Origin: Clostridia bacterium
GTDB lineage: Bacteria; Bacillota; Clostridia; Lachnospirales; Lachnospiraceae
Length of the DNA: 64,000 nucleotides
Direction of reading: 5' to 3'
NCBI GenBank assembly: GCA_910576205.1
Contig: CAJTHL010000003.1
Coordinates: 1 to 64,000 of the forward strand
Each line of letters starts with the position of its first letter. Within the stretch, counting starts at the first letter, position 1. The position numbers and the translations under genes are program-made. Below the pieces are notes generated by a model. The model did not search any database. It was not told the DNA's origin and saw only the letters and a list, made by a program, of their open reading frames with translations. This document shows positions 34,126 to 43,024 of this stretch, piece by piece.

Positions 34126-34254
34126 AGATGTGGAACTGGAAAACAGCGCCTGCCCGGACTGTCCCCGGAAGGATTTCGGGATGTGAAGCAGCCGGAAATT
34201 CTTCCAGAACAGGGGGACAGGGAGGCCAGGCGCGGAACTGGAATGGAGGGTGAC
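34126..34254 (+). repeat. GATGCGGTACT repeat, divergent full copy with hairpin
   Basis: Starts GATGTGGAACTGGAAAACAG and ends GCGGAACTGGAATGGAGGG. The hairpin is kept: left arm 34167-34180 (GGAAGGATTTCGGG), 11-nt loop, right arm 34192-34205 (CCGGAAATTCTTCC). The inner part of the stem differs from the copy at 11062 on both arms. GGAGGG at 34245-34250 serves the GTG start at 34255. Confidence 0.7.
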
Positions 34255-35439
34255 GTGACAAACAGAGAACGCGAACGCAGGACGCTTGATTTTGAGAAAA
34301 CCGATGGCCGTGGGGCGGTGGAGGAGACTTTCTATCCATGGGTGCTCACAACAGAGAGATATAAGGGGGAGGGCATTCCCGCGGAGATTGCGGACGGGGC
34401 CAAGGATATCACCAACGATATCGTAGGGAAAAAGGAAAACCAGACGGAGAAGTATTTCCCGGTTCTGTGGGGCGAGGGCGTGATGGAATATGAGAAATAT
34501 TTCGGCTTCGACCCGGTGCGCCGTATTCATTTTGTTCTGCCTTTCAGGAGATTTGAGGAGAAGATCATTGAGGTAACCCCGGATTATACCCTCAAACAGG
34601 ATGTGTTTGGCAGACAGCTGATCCGCAAGAAGGGCTCGGAGCTTGACCTGGAGTACAGGCAGATTGTGGAGAGCGTGGACGACTGGAAGCGTCTGAAGGA
34701 GCACGCCGTAAAAGAACTGGAAACCTACACGGACGAGGCTATTTACGCGGCTTATTCCCCCTTGAAGGAAGGCCACGACAGAGGTGACTACTCTATTCGT
34801 CTGCATCTGGAGGGGTTCTTCTGGACGCCCCGGGAGCTGATGGGATTTGAGCCGGTGCTGTACGCTTTTTACGACGAGCCGGAGCTCCTCAAGGATATGA
34901 ACGACTTTATCTGTGCGGTTTACAAGGAAAAGGCCATGAAGGTGATCGAGATCCTTCAGCCGGATGTGGTGTACTTTAACGAGGACTTAAGCGGCGTCAA
35001 CGGACCGCTGATCTCCCCGGAGTGCTTTGAGGAGTTTGTGGGGGTCTACTACAGGGAACTGATTCCCATGATGAAGGAGCGGGGCGTAGGAAATGTGATT
35101 GTGGATACGGACGGGGAGTTTTCCAGGCTTATCCCCAATTTCATCGCCTGCGGCGTGGACGGATTCCTTCCCATGGACGTAAACGCGGGCATGGATATCG
35201 TAAAGATCCGTCAGATGTTCCCCCGGCTTAAATTTATCGGCGGCTACAACAAGCTGATGATTGCGGAGGGAAGAGAGGCCATTGACAAGGAGTTTGAGAG
35301 AATCCTTCCGGTAATCCGCGGCGGCGGATTTATCCCGGGAGCAGACCATCAGGTGCCGCCCTCGGCATCCCTGGAGAATTACCGCTATTACATTAAGAGA
35401 TTGAAAGAGGTAATGTGCCAGTCCGGGGCAGATCTGTAA
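34255..35439 (+). CDS. Uroporphyrinogen decarboxylase-like protein (methyltransferase superfamily)
   Basis: 394 residues from GTG 34255, giving TNRERERRTLDFEKTDGRG, the conserved N-terminus of this superfamily; GGAGGG lies 4 bp upstream, whereas ATG 34243 would have no site. The TIM-barrel shows YFNEDLSGVNGPLISPECFE, VIVDTDGEFSRLIPNFIACG and GGFIPGADHQVPPSASLENY. Members are either HemE or corrinoid-dependent methyltransferases (MtaA/MtbA/CmuA type). Several clades of unknown role sit in sugar operons, as here. No corrinoid protein is adjacent. It is probably the first gene of the transporter operon. Confidence 0.78.
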   Translation: MTNRERERRTLDFEKTDGRGAVEETFYPWVLTTERYKGEGIPAEIADGAKDITNDIVGKKENQTEKYFPVLWGEGVMEYEKYFGFDPVRRIHFVLPFRRFEEKIIEVTPDYTLKQDVFGRQLIRKKGSELDLEYRQIVESVDDWKRLKEHAVKELETYTDEAIYAAYSPLKEGHDRGDYSIRLHLEGFFWTPRELMGFEPVLYAFYDEPELLKDMNDFICAVYKEKAMKVIEILQPDVVYFNEDLSGVNGPLISPECFEEFVGVYYRELIPMMKERGVGNVIVDTDGEFSRLIPNFIACGVDGFLPMDVNAGMDIVKIRQMFPRLKFIGGYNKLMIAEGREAIDKEFERILPVIRGGGFIPGADHQVPPSASLENYRYYIKRLKEVMCQSGADL

Positions 35440-35450
35440 GTATAGTCTGA

Positions 35451-35499
35451 ACCGCATCGGCTCTTTGGGGCGGATGCGGTACTGGAATGGGAGGATAAG
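35451..35499 (+). repeat. GATGCGGTACT repeat, short copy
   Basis: ACCGCATC (35451-35458) and GATGCGGT (35473-35480) form an 8-bp inverted repeat; the second arm is the repeat core, continuing ACTGGAATGGGAGGATAAG into the ATG at 35500. GGGAGGA is the ribosome binding site of the ABC ATPase. Confidence 0.75.
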
Positions 35500-37023
35500 A
35501 TGAGTGAAAATGTATTGGAATTAAACCACATCGTGAAAACCTTTCCCGGCGTCAAGGCCCTTAGCGGAATCAATTTCAATCTGCGAGGGGGCGAGGTTCA
35601 CGCCATCTGCGGTGAGAACGGCGCGGGAAAATCCACCTTGATGAAGGTGGTATGCGGTGTGCATCAGCCGGACAGTGGGGAGATGGTGGTAAACGGAAAG
35701 AAGGAGACTTTTTCCAACCCCCTGGAGGCGTATGGAAAAGGGGTTTCCATTATTTTTCAGGAAACAAGCCTTTTTGAGAAAATGACTGTGCTGGACAACC
35801 TGTTCCTGGGTCATGAGATCACAAAAAGAAAAGGCCCCATCAGCATAATCGACTATGCGGCCATGAACAAAAAGGCGGAGGAGATTTTTCAGAGACTCAA
35901 CACGGATATTGATCTTCACGCCCTGGTAAACACCCTTGGCATGGCCCAGAAGCAGATGTGCGAGATTGCCAAGGCGCTGACCTTTAACGCCAACATCATT
36001 ATTTTTGACGAACCCACGGCGTCCCTTACCAACAGGGAGGTGGATGCCCTCTTTGAGATCATCCGCAAATTAAAGTCCGAGGGCATGGGCATTGTATATA
36101 TCAGCCATCGCCTGGAAGAGATTTTTGAGATCTGCGACCGGGTTACGGTCATCCGGGACGGCCATTACATATCCACAAAGGATGTGGATAAGACTGACAA
36201 GGACGAGCTGGTAGCCGATATGGTAGGACGAAAGATGGATAACTATTATCCCAAGGCGGAAACGCCCATCGGAGAGGAGCTCCTTCGGGTGGAGAACTAT
36301 TATGACGAGGGATTTCTGGAAAATATTTCCTTCCATGTGAGGAAGGGAGAGATCCTGGGATTTGCAGGACTGGCGGGAGCGGGGCGCACGGAGCTCATGC
36401 AGTCTATCTGCGGCATTACGGGAAAGGCCGCGGGAAAGGTTTACCTGAATGGGGAGGAGATTCACTGTAAGAATTATGTGGAGGCCATGAATAAGGGGAT
36501 CGTGTATGTCTCCGAGGACCGTGGAAAATACGGGCTGATTGTAGACCTAAGCGTGGAGCGCAACATCTCCCTTCCCCAGCTGGACAGGCTTAAAAAAGCT
36601 CTTGGCAAGCTGGATGTAAAGCGGGAGAAGGAGCTGGGAGAGCAGTATATCAAGGATGTGGGAATCAAGGCGCCCCACGGGGAATTCCTGGTGACCAACC
36701 TTTCCGGCGGCAACCAGCAGAAGGTGTCCGTATCCAGAGCCCTGGCGCTTGACCCGGTGCTTCTGATTCTGGACGAGCCTACCAGGGGCGTGGACGTAAA
36801 CGCCAAGGCTGAGATTCACAAGATTATCAGCGAGCTCACCTTAAAAGGGCTGACCATTATCATGATTTCCTCAGAGCTCCCGGAGCTTCTGGGTATGTGT
36901 GACCGCATTTATGTCATGAAGGACGGTTACATTGGAGGCTGCTTTGACAGAGACGAGGTATCCCAGGAGAAGATCTTAAGCGTGGCTCTGGAGTCCGGAA
37001 AAAAAGCAGGGGAGGTGCAGTAA
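35500..37023 (+). CDS. Sugar-type ABC transporter ATPase (RbsA/LsrA-like)
   Basis: 507 residues, two fused ATPase domains. Domain 1 has Walker A GENGAGKSTLMKVVCG and Walker B IIFDEPTASLTN. Domain 2 has the degenerate P-loop GLAGAGRTELM and signature LSGGNQQKVSVSRALALD. This double-domain form is specific to ribose, galactose, rhamnose and AI-2 uptake systems. It is followed within 2 bp by two permeases and then a binding protein, the order of lsrACDB and rha-type transporters. Confidence 0.95.
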   Translation: MSENVLELNHIVKTFPGVKALSGINFNLRGGEVHAICGENGAGKSTLMKVVCGVHQPDSGEMVVNGKKETFSNPLEAYGKGVSIIFQETSLFEKMTVLDNLFLGHEITKRKGPISIIDYAAMNKKAEEIFQRLNTDIDLHALVNTLGMAQKQMCEIAKALTFNANIIIFDEPTASLTNREVDALFEIIRKLKSEGMGIVYISHRLEEIFEICDRVTVIRDGHYISTKDVDKTDKDELVADMVGRKMDNYYPKAETPIGEELLRVENYYDEGFLENISFHVRKGEILGFAGLAGAGRTELMQSICGITGKAAGKVYLNGEEIHCKNYVEAMNKGIVYVSEDRGKYGLIVDLSVERNISLPQLDRLKKALGKLDVKREKELGEQYIKDVGIKAPHGEFLVTNLSGGNQQKVSVSRALALDPVLLILDEPTRGVDVNAKAEIHKIISELTLKGLTIIMISSELPELLGMCDRIYVMKDGYIGGCFDRDEVSQEKILSVALESGKKAGEVQ

Positions 37024-37024
37024 A

Positions 37025-37996
37025 ATGAAGAAGAAAAATTTATCCACGGAATTTTACCTGTTCCTGTTTCTGCTTGTAGTGAGCGTGTTTCTGGCTGTAT
37101 TTGCAAAGGGATTTTATACGGTCAATAACCTGATGAGTATCTTGAACTCCTTCAGCTACATACTGATATCGGCCATCGGCATGAATCTGATTATGCTTAC
37201 GGGAAATATCGACGTGTCCACGGGGGCGCTGATCTCTGTGGTAGCCCTGGCCCTGGCGGCTATCGGAAAGCTGGGCGTGCCCTTTGCGGGACTCATTCTG
37301 GCAGGTATGCTTATGGGCGCGGTTCTCAGTACCCTGAACGGACTCTTTATCACAGGAATGCGGATTCCGGCTATTGTGGCCACCCTGGCCACCACACAGA
37401 TTTTCCAGGGAATCCTGCCTCTTACCTGCGAGGGTTCTATCTACGACCTTCCGGCCAGCTTTACCTGGCTGTCCTTTGAGGCAAAACTTTTCGGATTTAT
37501 CCCGGGAAGCCTTATTATCTGCGTAATCGTAACGGCGTTTTTCCTGGTGTTCGCCAGGTATTCCAGATTCGTAAAGAAGCTCTACGCCATCGGCAATAAC
37601 CGGGAGGGCGCAAGGCTCTGTGGAATCCAGGTGGACAAGACGGTGGTAATCTGTTACGCCATAGCCGGCCTCCTGTTTGGAATCACGGCGGTAATCGTGG
37701 CCACGGCAAGCCAGCGGTGTACCACCACCATGGGCTCTGGCATGGAGATGACCTTTATCGCTGCGGTAGTATTGGGAGGCACAAGTCCGGCGGGAGGCTC
37801 CGGAAATCTTTCCGGAACCATTATCGGCGCGCTGATTCTGGCCATGGTGGCCCCGGCTATCACGTATCTTGGCATCAGCAGCAACTGGTCTGACGCCGTA
37901 AAGGGAGCCATCATCCTTATCTCGGTGGTAGTCAGCGGAGCCAGGTATCTGAAGCGCAAACGTGTCATAGCAGGAGCTGCGGGAGGGGAAGCATGA
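37025..37996 (+). CDS. Sugar-type ABC permease 1 (LsrC/RbsC-like)
   Basis: 323 residues, about ten membrane helices, BPD_transp_2 family. Typical features are GMNLIMLTGNIDVSTGALIS, AIGNNREGARLCGI and the VVLGGTSPAGGSGNLSGTIIGALIL motif near the C-terminus. The stop overlaps the start of the next permease (ATGA at 37993-37996). The two different permeases probably form a heterodimer. Confidence 0.93.
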   Translation: MKKKNLSTEFYLFLFLLVVSVFLAVFAKGFYTVNNLMSILNSFSYILISAIGMNLIMLTGNIDVSTGALISVVALALAAIGKLGVPFAGLILAGMLMGAVLSTLNGLFITGMRIPAIVATLATTQIFQGILPLTCEGSIYDLPASFTWLSFEAKLFGFIPGSLIICVIVTAFFLVFARYSRFVKKLYAIGNNREGARLCGIQVDKTVVICYAIAGLLFGITAVIVATASQRCTTTMGSGMEMTFIAAVVLGGTSPAGGSGNLSGTIIGALILAMVAPAITYLGISSNWSDAVKGAIILISVVVSGARYLKRKRVIAGAAGGEA

Positions 37997-38985
37997 AAAT
38001 GAAAAAATTCAAATTTACCTACAATACCGCGCTGTTTCTCTTATGGATTGTGATTTTTGCCTTTATCGGTATCAAGGCGCCGGGATTCTTAAAATCCAAG
38101 TACCTTATCAACGTCATGCTGAAGAATATTGTGGAGAAGGGCATGGTGGCCCTGCCTATGACGCTGATTATCATAACGGCGGGCATTGACCTGTCGGTGG
38201 GAAACATTATGGTGCTGTCCTGTATGCTGGGGGCCATGGCCGCCGGCAGCATGGGAGGAGCTGTGGGAGTCGTTGTCACCCTTGTGGTGGGCGTGGTCTG
38301 CGGAGTCTTAAACGGCCTGGTAATCTCCCGGGTGAAGATCACCCCCATGGTTACCACCCTGGCCACCATGTATCTGTACCTGGGACTTGCCAGAGGCATT
38401 TCCGAGGGAAACAGCCTGTACAGCTATCCGGCTTCCGGGTTTATGGGAACCCAGAATATTCTGGGAATCCCTCTGCAGATTTACCTGCTCATTATCCTGG
38501 CTGTGATCTTTATCTATCTGTTGCACAGCACAGCCTGGGGAAGAAAGATCTACGCAATGGGACTGAATCCCAACGCCGCAGAGTACGCGGGCATTGACAC
38601 AAACAAGCTGACCATGCAGATCTATATTCTGGCGGGCCTGGTGTGCGCCGTAGCCGGACTGATCTTTCTGGGAAGATTTACAAGCGTCAAGTATGACGCA
38701 GGAACCAATTTTAACTTAAACGTAATTACCATCGTCGTACTTGGTGGGACAAGTATCAACGGCGGAATCGGAGACATGCGGGGGACCGTGCTGGCCACCC
38801 TGATTATCGCCACCTTAAACAGCGGTCTTACCGTGCTGAATATCCCCATTGACGTACAGACGATTGTACAAGGCGTTGTTCTGATGCTTGCGCTTATCGC
38901 GTATGCCGTAGTAAATAAAAAGAACCGGCAGAAGAGAATCCTCAAGGTAGAGGATCCTGCGGACGGTGCAAAAGCGTCAGTTTAA
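37993..38985 (+). CDS. Sugar-type ABC permease 2 (LsrD/RbsC-like)
   Basis: 330 residues, BPD_transp_2 family with PMTLIIITAGIDLSVGNIMV, AMGLNPNAAEYAGI and VVLGGTSINGGIGDMRGTVL. It overlaps permease 1 by 4 bp. A basic cytoplasmic tail ends DPADGAKASV. Together with the neighbours it forms the membrane channel of the transporter. Confidence 0.93.
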   Translation: MKMKKFKFTYNTALFLLWIVIFAFIGIKAPGFLKSKYLINVMLKNIVEKGMVALPMTLIIITAGIDLSVGNIMVLSCMLGAMAAGSMGGAVGVVVTLVVGVVCGVLNGLVISRVKITPMVTTLATMYLYLGLARGISEGNSLYSYPASGFMGTQNILGIPLQIYLLIILAVIFIYLLHSTAWGRKIYAMGLNPNAAEYAGIDTNKLTMQIYILAGLVCAVAGLIFLGRFTSVKYDAGTNFNLNVITIVVLGGTSINGGIGDMRGTVLATLIIATLNSGLTVLNIPIDVQTIVQGVVLMLALIAYAVVNKKNRQKRILKVEDPADGAKASV

Positions 38986-39035
38986 CGAGGTGTTTATTAA
39001 CCCTTTATACACAAACAAGAAAGGAAGGAAGAAAC

Positions 39036-40199
39036 ATGAAAAACAAGAGTTTGAAGAGAATCCTGGCATTATGTCTGGCAAGCGTGGTGGCTCTTTCTAT
39101 GGCGGCCTGCGGCTCCAAGGAGAGCGGCACCACCGATCAGCAGCCCTCTGAGCCGGCCAATACCGAGGCAGACGCTCCCGAAGAGGCAGAAGAACCCGCG
39201 GCAGGCGGAGAAACGAAAGACTACAGCGGATATACCATCGCCATGCTGCCCAAGTTCAAAGGTGAGAATTACTTTGACGCTGTGAAAGTAGGCGCAGAGG
39301 AAGCGGCCAAAGAGCTGGGAATCACCCTGCTGTACGACGGCCCCTCCCAGGACCAGGCTACCAACCAGAAACAGGTAGATATCCTGCAGGGATGGATTGC
39401 CCAGGAAGTAGACGCCATTCTGGTTTCCCCCAATGATGCGGCAGCTATCGTGCCTACTCTTGAGGAAGCCCGCAGCGCAGGAATCAAGGTACTCACCTTC
39501 GACGCCGACGCAAATGACGGAAGAGATATGTTTATCAACCAGGTTACCGCGGAAGCTGCTGCAAAGGGCCTTCTGGACGCCGCAAAGCAGGATCTGGAAG
39601 CAAAGGGCTACGGCGCGGATAAAAAGGCTAACATCGCTCTCGTATCCGGTTCCGGTACAGACGCCAACCAGACAGCATGGGAGCAGGCTATTGACATTCT
39701 GCTGGCAACCGACGACTACAGCTTCATGGTAATCCAGAATAAGGATACCGACGTGCTCTATCCCGGAACAGACGAGACAAAGGCAAACGATGCCTGTGCG
39801 ACTCTGATCTCCCGTATGGGACCTGGCGAAGACCAGATCCAGGGCGCTATTGCACTGTCTTCCATGACCACACCGGCTCTTGGCGCACAGTATGAGGCGG
39901 CTGCTTCCAAGCCCGATGCCAACGCCATCGCTCTGACAGGTCTTGCAACCCCCAACGCTCTGGTATCCTACATTGAGGACGATACCAACCCGCTGAATAC
40001 CGGCGTGCTCTGGAACTGCATGGATCTGGGATATCTTTCCGTACAGACAGCCGCACAGCTTGTTTCCGGTGAGATCACTGCAGACTCCAGCTCCATCACA
40101 GCAGGACGCATGGGTGAAAAAGAGATCGTTGACGGCATGGTAGTACTGGGAGACGCACTTGTATTTGATGCCTCCAACGTAAGTGAGTTTGATTACTAA
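39036..40199 (+). CDS. Periplasmic-type sugar/AI-2 binding lipoprotein (LsrB/RhaS-like)
   Basis: 387 residues. Signal peptide with lipobox SMAAC (ASVVALSMAACGSKE), an acidic linker, then a type 1 periplasmic binding fold. The N-lobe start YTIAMLPKFKGENYFDAVKV and YDGPSQDQATNQKQVDILQG resemble LsrB and RhaS, which bind AI-2 or rhamnose. DAILVSPNDAAAIVPTLEEA and VLTFDADAND are the hinge-side motifs. The ligand cannot be fixed from sequence. The gene is preceded by AAAGGAAGGAAG and followed by hairpins (40210-40262) that may reduce transcription into the kinase gene. Confidence 0.88.
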   Translation: MKNKSLKRILALCLASVVALSMAACGSKESGTTDQQPSEPANTEADAPEEAEEPAAGGETKDYSGYTIAMLPKFKGENYFDAVKVGAEEAAKELGITLLYDGPSQDQATNQKQVDILQGWIAQEVDAILVSPNDAAAIVPTLEEARSAGIKVLTFDADANDGRDMFINQVTAEAAAKGLLDAAKQDLEAKGYGADKKANIALVSGSGTDANQTAWEQAIDILLATDDYSFMVIQNKDTDVLYPGTDETKANDACATLISRMGPGEDQIQGAIALSSMTTPALGAQYEAAASKPDANAIALTGLATPNALVSYIEDDTNPLNTGVLWNCMDLGYLSVQTAAQLVSGEITADSSSITAGRMGEKEIVDGMVVLGDALVFDASNVSEFDY

Positions 40200-40209
40200 T
40201 TGACAGAAA

Positions 40210-40262
40210 CCGGAAGGAATTCCGGAGATGGAAGGGAAGGCATGCGTCCGCATGCCTTTCTT
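40210..40262 (+). terminator. Twin hairpins after binding-protein gene (attenuator)
   Basis: CCGGAA/TTCCGG (40210-40225) and a 10-bp stem AAGGCATGCG/CGCATGCCTT with a 2-nt loop (40237-40258), followed by TCTTTC. The imperfect T-tract suggests partial termination between the abundant binding protein and the two-component genes. Confidence 0.65.
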
Positions 40263-40360
40263 TCGTCAGAGAAAGAAAAGCATTGGTGGATAAAGCTGGG
40301 AAGTGTGGTATCAGCAGGGATTTTGTAGTAAGATAAAAAGAAAACAAAAGCGGGTATGGA

Positions 40361-42142
40361 ATGAAAAAGAGAAAGATGACCATGAGTAGCAGGCTGATCT
40401 TCGGCTATGCGATCATTGTTCTGGGGATGCTTGTTTTCCTGGAAATGGCCTTTTACAGATACAACAAAAACCGGATTCACAGTGAGATTCAGAGCAGCCT
40501 TCTGCGTCTGAACAGCGCTACCACCACCCAGATGGACAACTGGCTTCGGGAGATCGACGGCACGGCCATTCAGATGGCAAATAACATGGAATTTTTAAGG
40601 GGATGGTCTTTGCTGAACAGAGACTATTCCATGGAAAACGTGTATTCCTTAAAGCGGATTCTGAACGAGGAGATCCGGAAGAACGTGGCTATCCGAAGGA
40701 TTTCCATCTGCAATGAGGAGGGGGTGTTCTGCACTACGGGAACCACGGATGTGGATTCGGAAAAGGTGGCGGCCCGCATAAAGGCCCTTAAGGAACAGTA
40801 TCATTTTGGCGAATCGGAAACCCGGGCTTTCCTGGCTCCCCAGCAGGATTTCTGGTACAGCGAGAGCGGCATTGAGGTGATTTCCGTCATACGTCCCCTT
40901 ACGGATATCAACCGGGAGATCATAGGATTTATCGAGGTGGAGATGAAGTCCAAGTATCTCCTGGATGAGCTGAACAAAATCAATATTGACCAGTATCCTG
41001 TCTGTAGCATGATTATCTGGGGAGATCAGCAGGATATTCTGTATATGAATCTCCCGGAGGAAGAGTGGAAGCATGTGGACACCTTTGTCCAGGCCACCAG
41101 GCCTTACTATGACATGCAGGAAATAGAGGAGTACCTGGTTTCTGTGGGGCGCTCCAACTATTACCAGTGCAGGCTGCTGCTGATGATGGAGAAGGGCTAC
41201 ATTGCCCAGGAGGTTATGAAATTCCTTAGGAGCACCCTGCTGATTGTGCTGGGCTTTCTGCTGGTGGGAATCTTTCTGGTGTATACCTACTCCAAAATGG
41301 AGCTGAAATCCCTGGAACAGCTGGCGGATTATATGAAGAACTGGAAGCTGGGAGACTTTGACAGGGATATCCAGATCGAGACATATGATTATGAGACAGA
41401 GGTGCTGGTGGAATCCTACCAGAATATGCTGGTGCGGCTGCGGGACAACTTAGAGCAGATGAACAAGCTAAAAGATATCCAGACAAACGCCGTGTTCAGC
41501 ATTCTGCAAAATGAGGTGAGCCCCCATTTCCTATATAATACCCTGGGAGCCATCGCCTATCTCTGTGAGGAGAACGAAAACCAGGAGGCGGTGAAGGCCT
41601 GCTTTGACCTGTCGGATATCCTGCGGTACGCATCCAGCTACGCAACCTCCGAGGTGACGGTGGAGAATGAGATCCACAACCTGGAGGCGTATCTGTCCAT
41701 TATGAAAAACCGCTACCAGCAGAGGCTGAATTACCATCTGGAGTGGGAGAGGGCGATCCGGTACGCGTCCCTGCCCAAGCTGACCCTGCAGCCCATAGTG
41801 GAAAACGCCATCAAGTACAGTCTGATGGAGAAGGAGGAGGTGGTGGTGGATATTACCATCGGTGTCCGCAATTCCTGTATGGAGATCTGTATCAGCGACA
41901 ACGGATGCGGTATGGACGAGGAGGATATCGCCCATGTGGCGGAGCGTCTGGAAAAATATGCCAGCATAGAGGCTTTTCGGGAATTCTGCGATCAGATCCA
42001 GTTTGGCGGTATGGGCCTTAGCGGCACGCTGATGCGTCTGGGCATCTTTTTTGGAGACACCTTTTCTTACCGCATTACCGGCCACAATGAAGCCGGCGGG
42101 GCGACCATTGTATTGCAGATGGATATCAGAGAATGTGAATAA
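40361..42142 (+). CDS. YesM-type sensor histidine kinase
   Basis: 593 residues. An N-terminal membrane helix (about 12-30), an extracellular Cache-like sensor region (about 35-280) and a second helix (IVLGFLLVGIFLVYTYSK) are followed by HAMP-like sequence. The His_kinase domain of the YesM class has FSILQNEVSPHFLYNTLGAI (phosphorylated His near 388). The ATPase domain has PIVENAIKYSL and DNGCGMDEEDI. Such kinases sense extracellular sugars or binding proteins and pair with AraC-type regulators, as with the gene 15 bp downstream. Confidence 0.92.
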   Translation: MKKRKMTMSSRLIFGYAIIVLGMLVFLEMAFYRYNKNRIHSEIQSSLLRLNSATTTQMDNWLREIDGTAIQMANNMEFLRGWSLLNRDYSMENVYSLKRILNEEIRKNVAIRRISICNEEGVFCTTGTTDVDSEKVAARIKALKEQYHFGESETRAFLAPQQDFWYSESGIEVISVIRPLTDINREIIGFIEVEMKSKYLLDELNKINIDQYPVCSMIIWGDQQDILYMNLPEEEWKHVDTFVQATRPYYDMQEIEEYLVSVGRSNYYQCRLLLMMEKGYIAQEVMKFLRSTLLIVLGFLLVGIFLVYTYSKMELKSLEQLADYMKNWKLGDFDRDIQIETYDYETEVLVESYQNMLVRLRDNLEQMNKLKDIQTNAVFSILQNEVSPHFLYNTLGAIAYLCEENENQEAVKACFDLSDILRYASSYATSEVTVENEIHNLEAYLSIMKNRYQQRLNYHLEWERAIRYASLPKLTLQPIVENAIKYSLMEKEEVVVDITIGVRNSCMEICISDNGCGMDEEDIAHVAERLEKYASIEAFREFCDQIQFGGMGLSGTLMRLGIFFGDTFSYRITGHNEAGGATIVLQMDIRECE

Positions 42143-42157
42143 TATAACAGGAGAACT

Positions 42158-42922
42158 ATGTATACAGTTTTATTAGTGGATGACGAACCGGTTGTCTTAA
42201 ATACGGAGCGTCGTATCATTGAGAGAAAAATCCCGGGGTTTGAAGTGATTGGGGAGGCATTTTCCGTAAAGCGCGCCCTGGAGATTTACGACAGGCAGAA
42301 GCCTGATGTGGTTCTGACGGATATTAAAATGCCGGTGCAGAGCGGCCTTGTCCTAATACAGAATATTATGGAACGGGAAAATAACAGCACGGTCTGTATT
42401 TCCGTCAGCGGTTACACGGATTTTAACTATGTACACGATTCCTTTACCTATGGAGCCATGGACTATCTTTTAAAGCCCGTGGAACCGGCGAAGATGACGG
42501 AGCTGTTCGAGCGCATCCGCCAGGTGCTTGACAACCGGGTGGAGCTGGGAGCGGTCAGAGTCCTGGAGGACGGCTATCTCACAGGCCGGGAGCTGGTGGA
42601 TAAGATCTGCATTTTCCTTAAGGACCATCTGGCCGAGGACAACAGTATCCTGGTAATCTGCAACAAATTCGGTATCAGTCAGCCATACTTAAGTAAGATT
42701 TTCAAGACATTTATGGGCTGTACCTACAACGAATACCTTACAGAGCTGCGCATTGAGCGGGCGAAGTCTATGCTGCGGGAAAAGAAATCCCCCCTGATCG
42801 GGGAAATCGCCGTAACCGTGGGATTTGCGGACCAGTTTTATTTCAGCAAGGTATTTAAGAATAAAGTGGGCTGTACGCCCAGGGAGTATAAGCAGGCGGA
42901 GGGGAGCAAAAACAGCTCCTAA
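42158..42922 (+). CDS. AraC-type response regulator (YesN-like)
   Basis: 254 residues. Receiver domain: VDDEPVVLN, VLTDIKMPVQSG (Asp near 54), and YLLKPVEP with the conserved Lys. The C-terminal AraC domain has two HTH motifs (NKFGISQPYLSKIFKTFMGC and IAVTVGFADQFYFSKVFKNKVGCTPREYK). It should receive phosphate from the YesM-type kinase and activate the transporter operon. No obvious site was found. Confidence 0.93.
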   Translation: MYTVLLVDDEPVVLNTERRIIERKIPGFEVIGEAFSVKRALEIYDRQKPDVVLTDIKMPVQSGLVLIQNIMERENNSTVCISVSGYTDFNYVHDSFTYGAMDYLLKPVEPAKMTELFERIRQVLDNRVELGAVRVLEDGYLTGRELVDKICIFLKDHLAEDNSILVICNKFGISQPYLSKIFKTFMGCTYNEYLTELRIERAKSMLREKKSPLIGEIAVTVGFADQFYFSKVFKNKVGCTPREYKQAEGSKNSS

Positions 42923-42963
42923 ACGACAGGAATCTTCAAATTTCTTCCATTTTGAAAAAATAC

Positions 42964-42992
42964 TTGCCTTTTTATTACGAAAATGTTACAAT
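42964..42992 (+). promoter_or_regulatory. Promoter of SH3-domain protein gene
   Basis: TTGCCT at 42964-42969, 17-bp spacer, TACAAT at 42987-42992, then GGGAGG at 43013-43018 and ATG 43025. Confidence 0.7.
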
Positions 42993-43024
42993 TATTAAGC
43001 ACTTGTGAATATGGGAGGTTTGAG

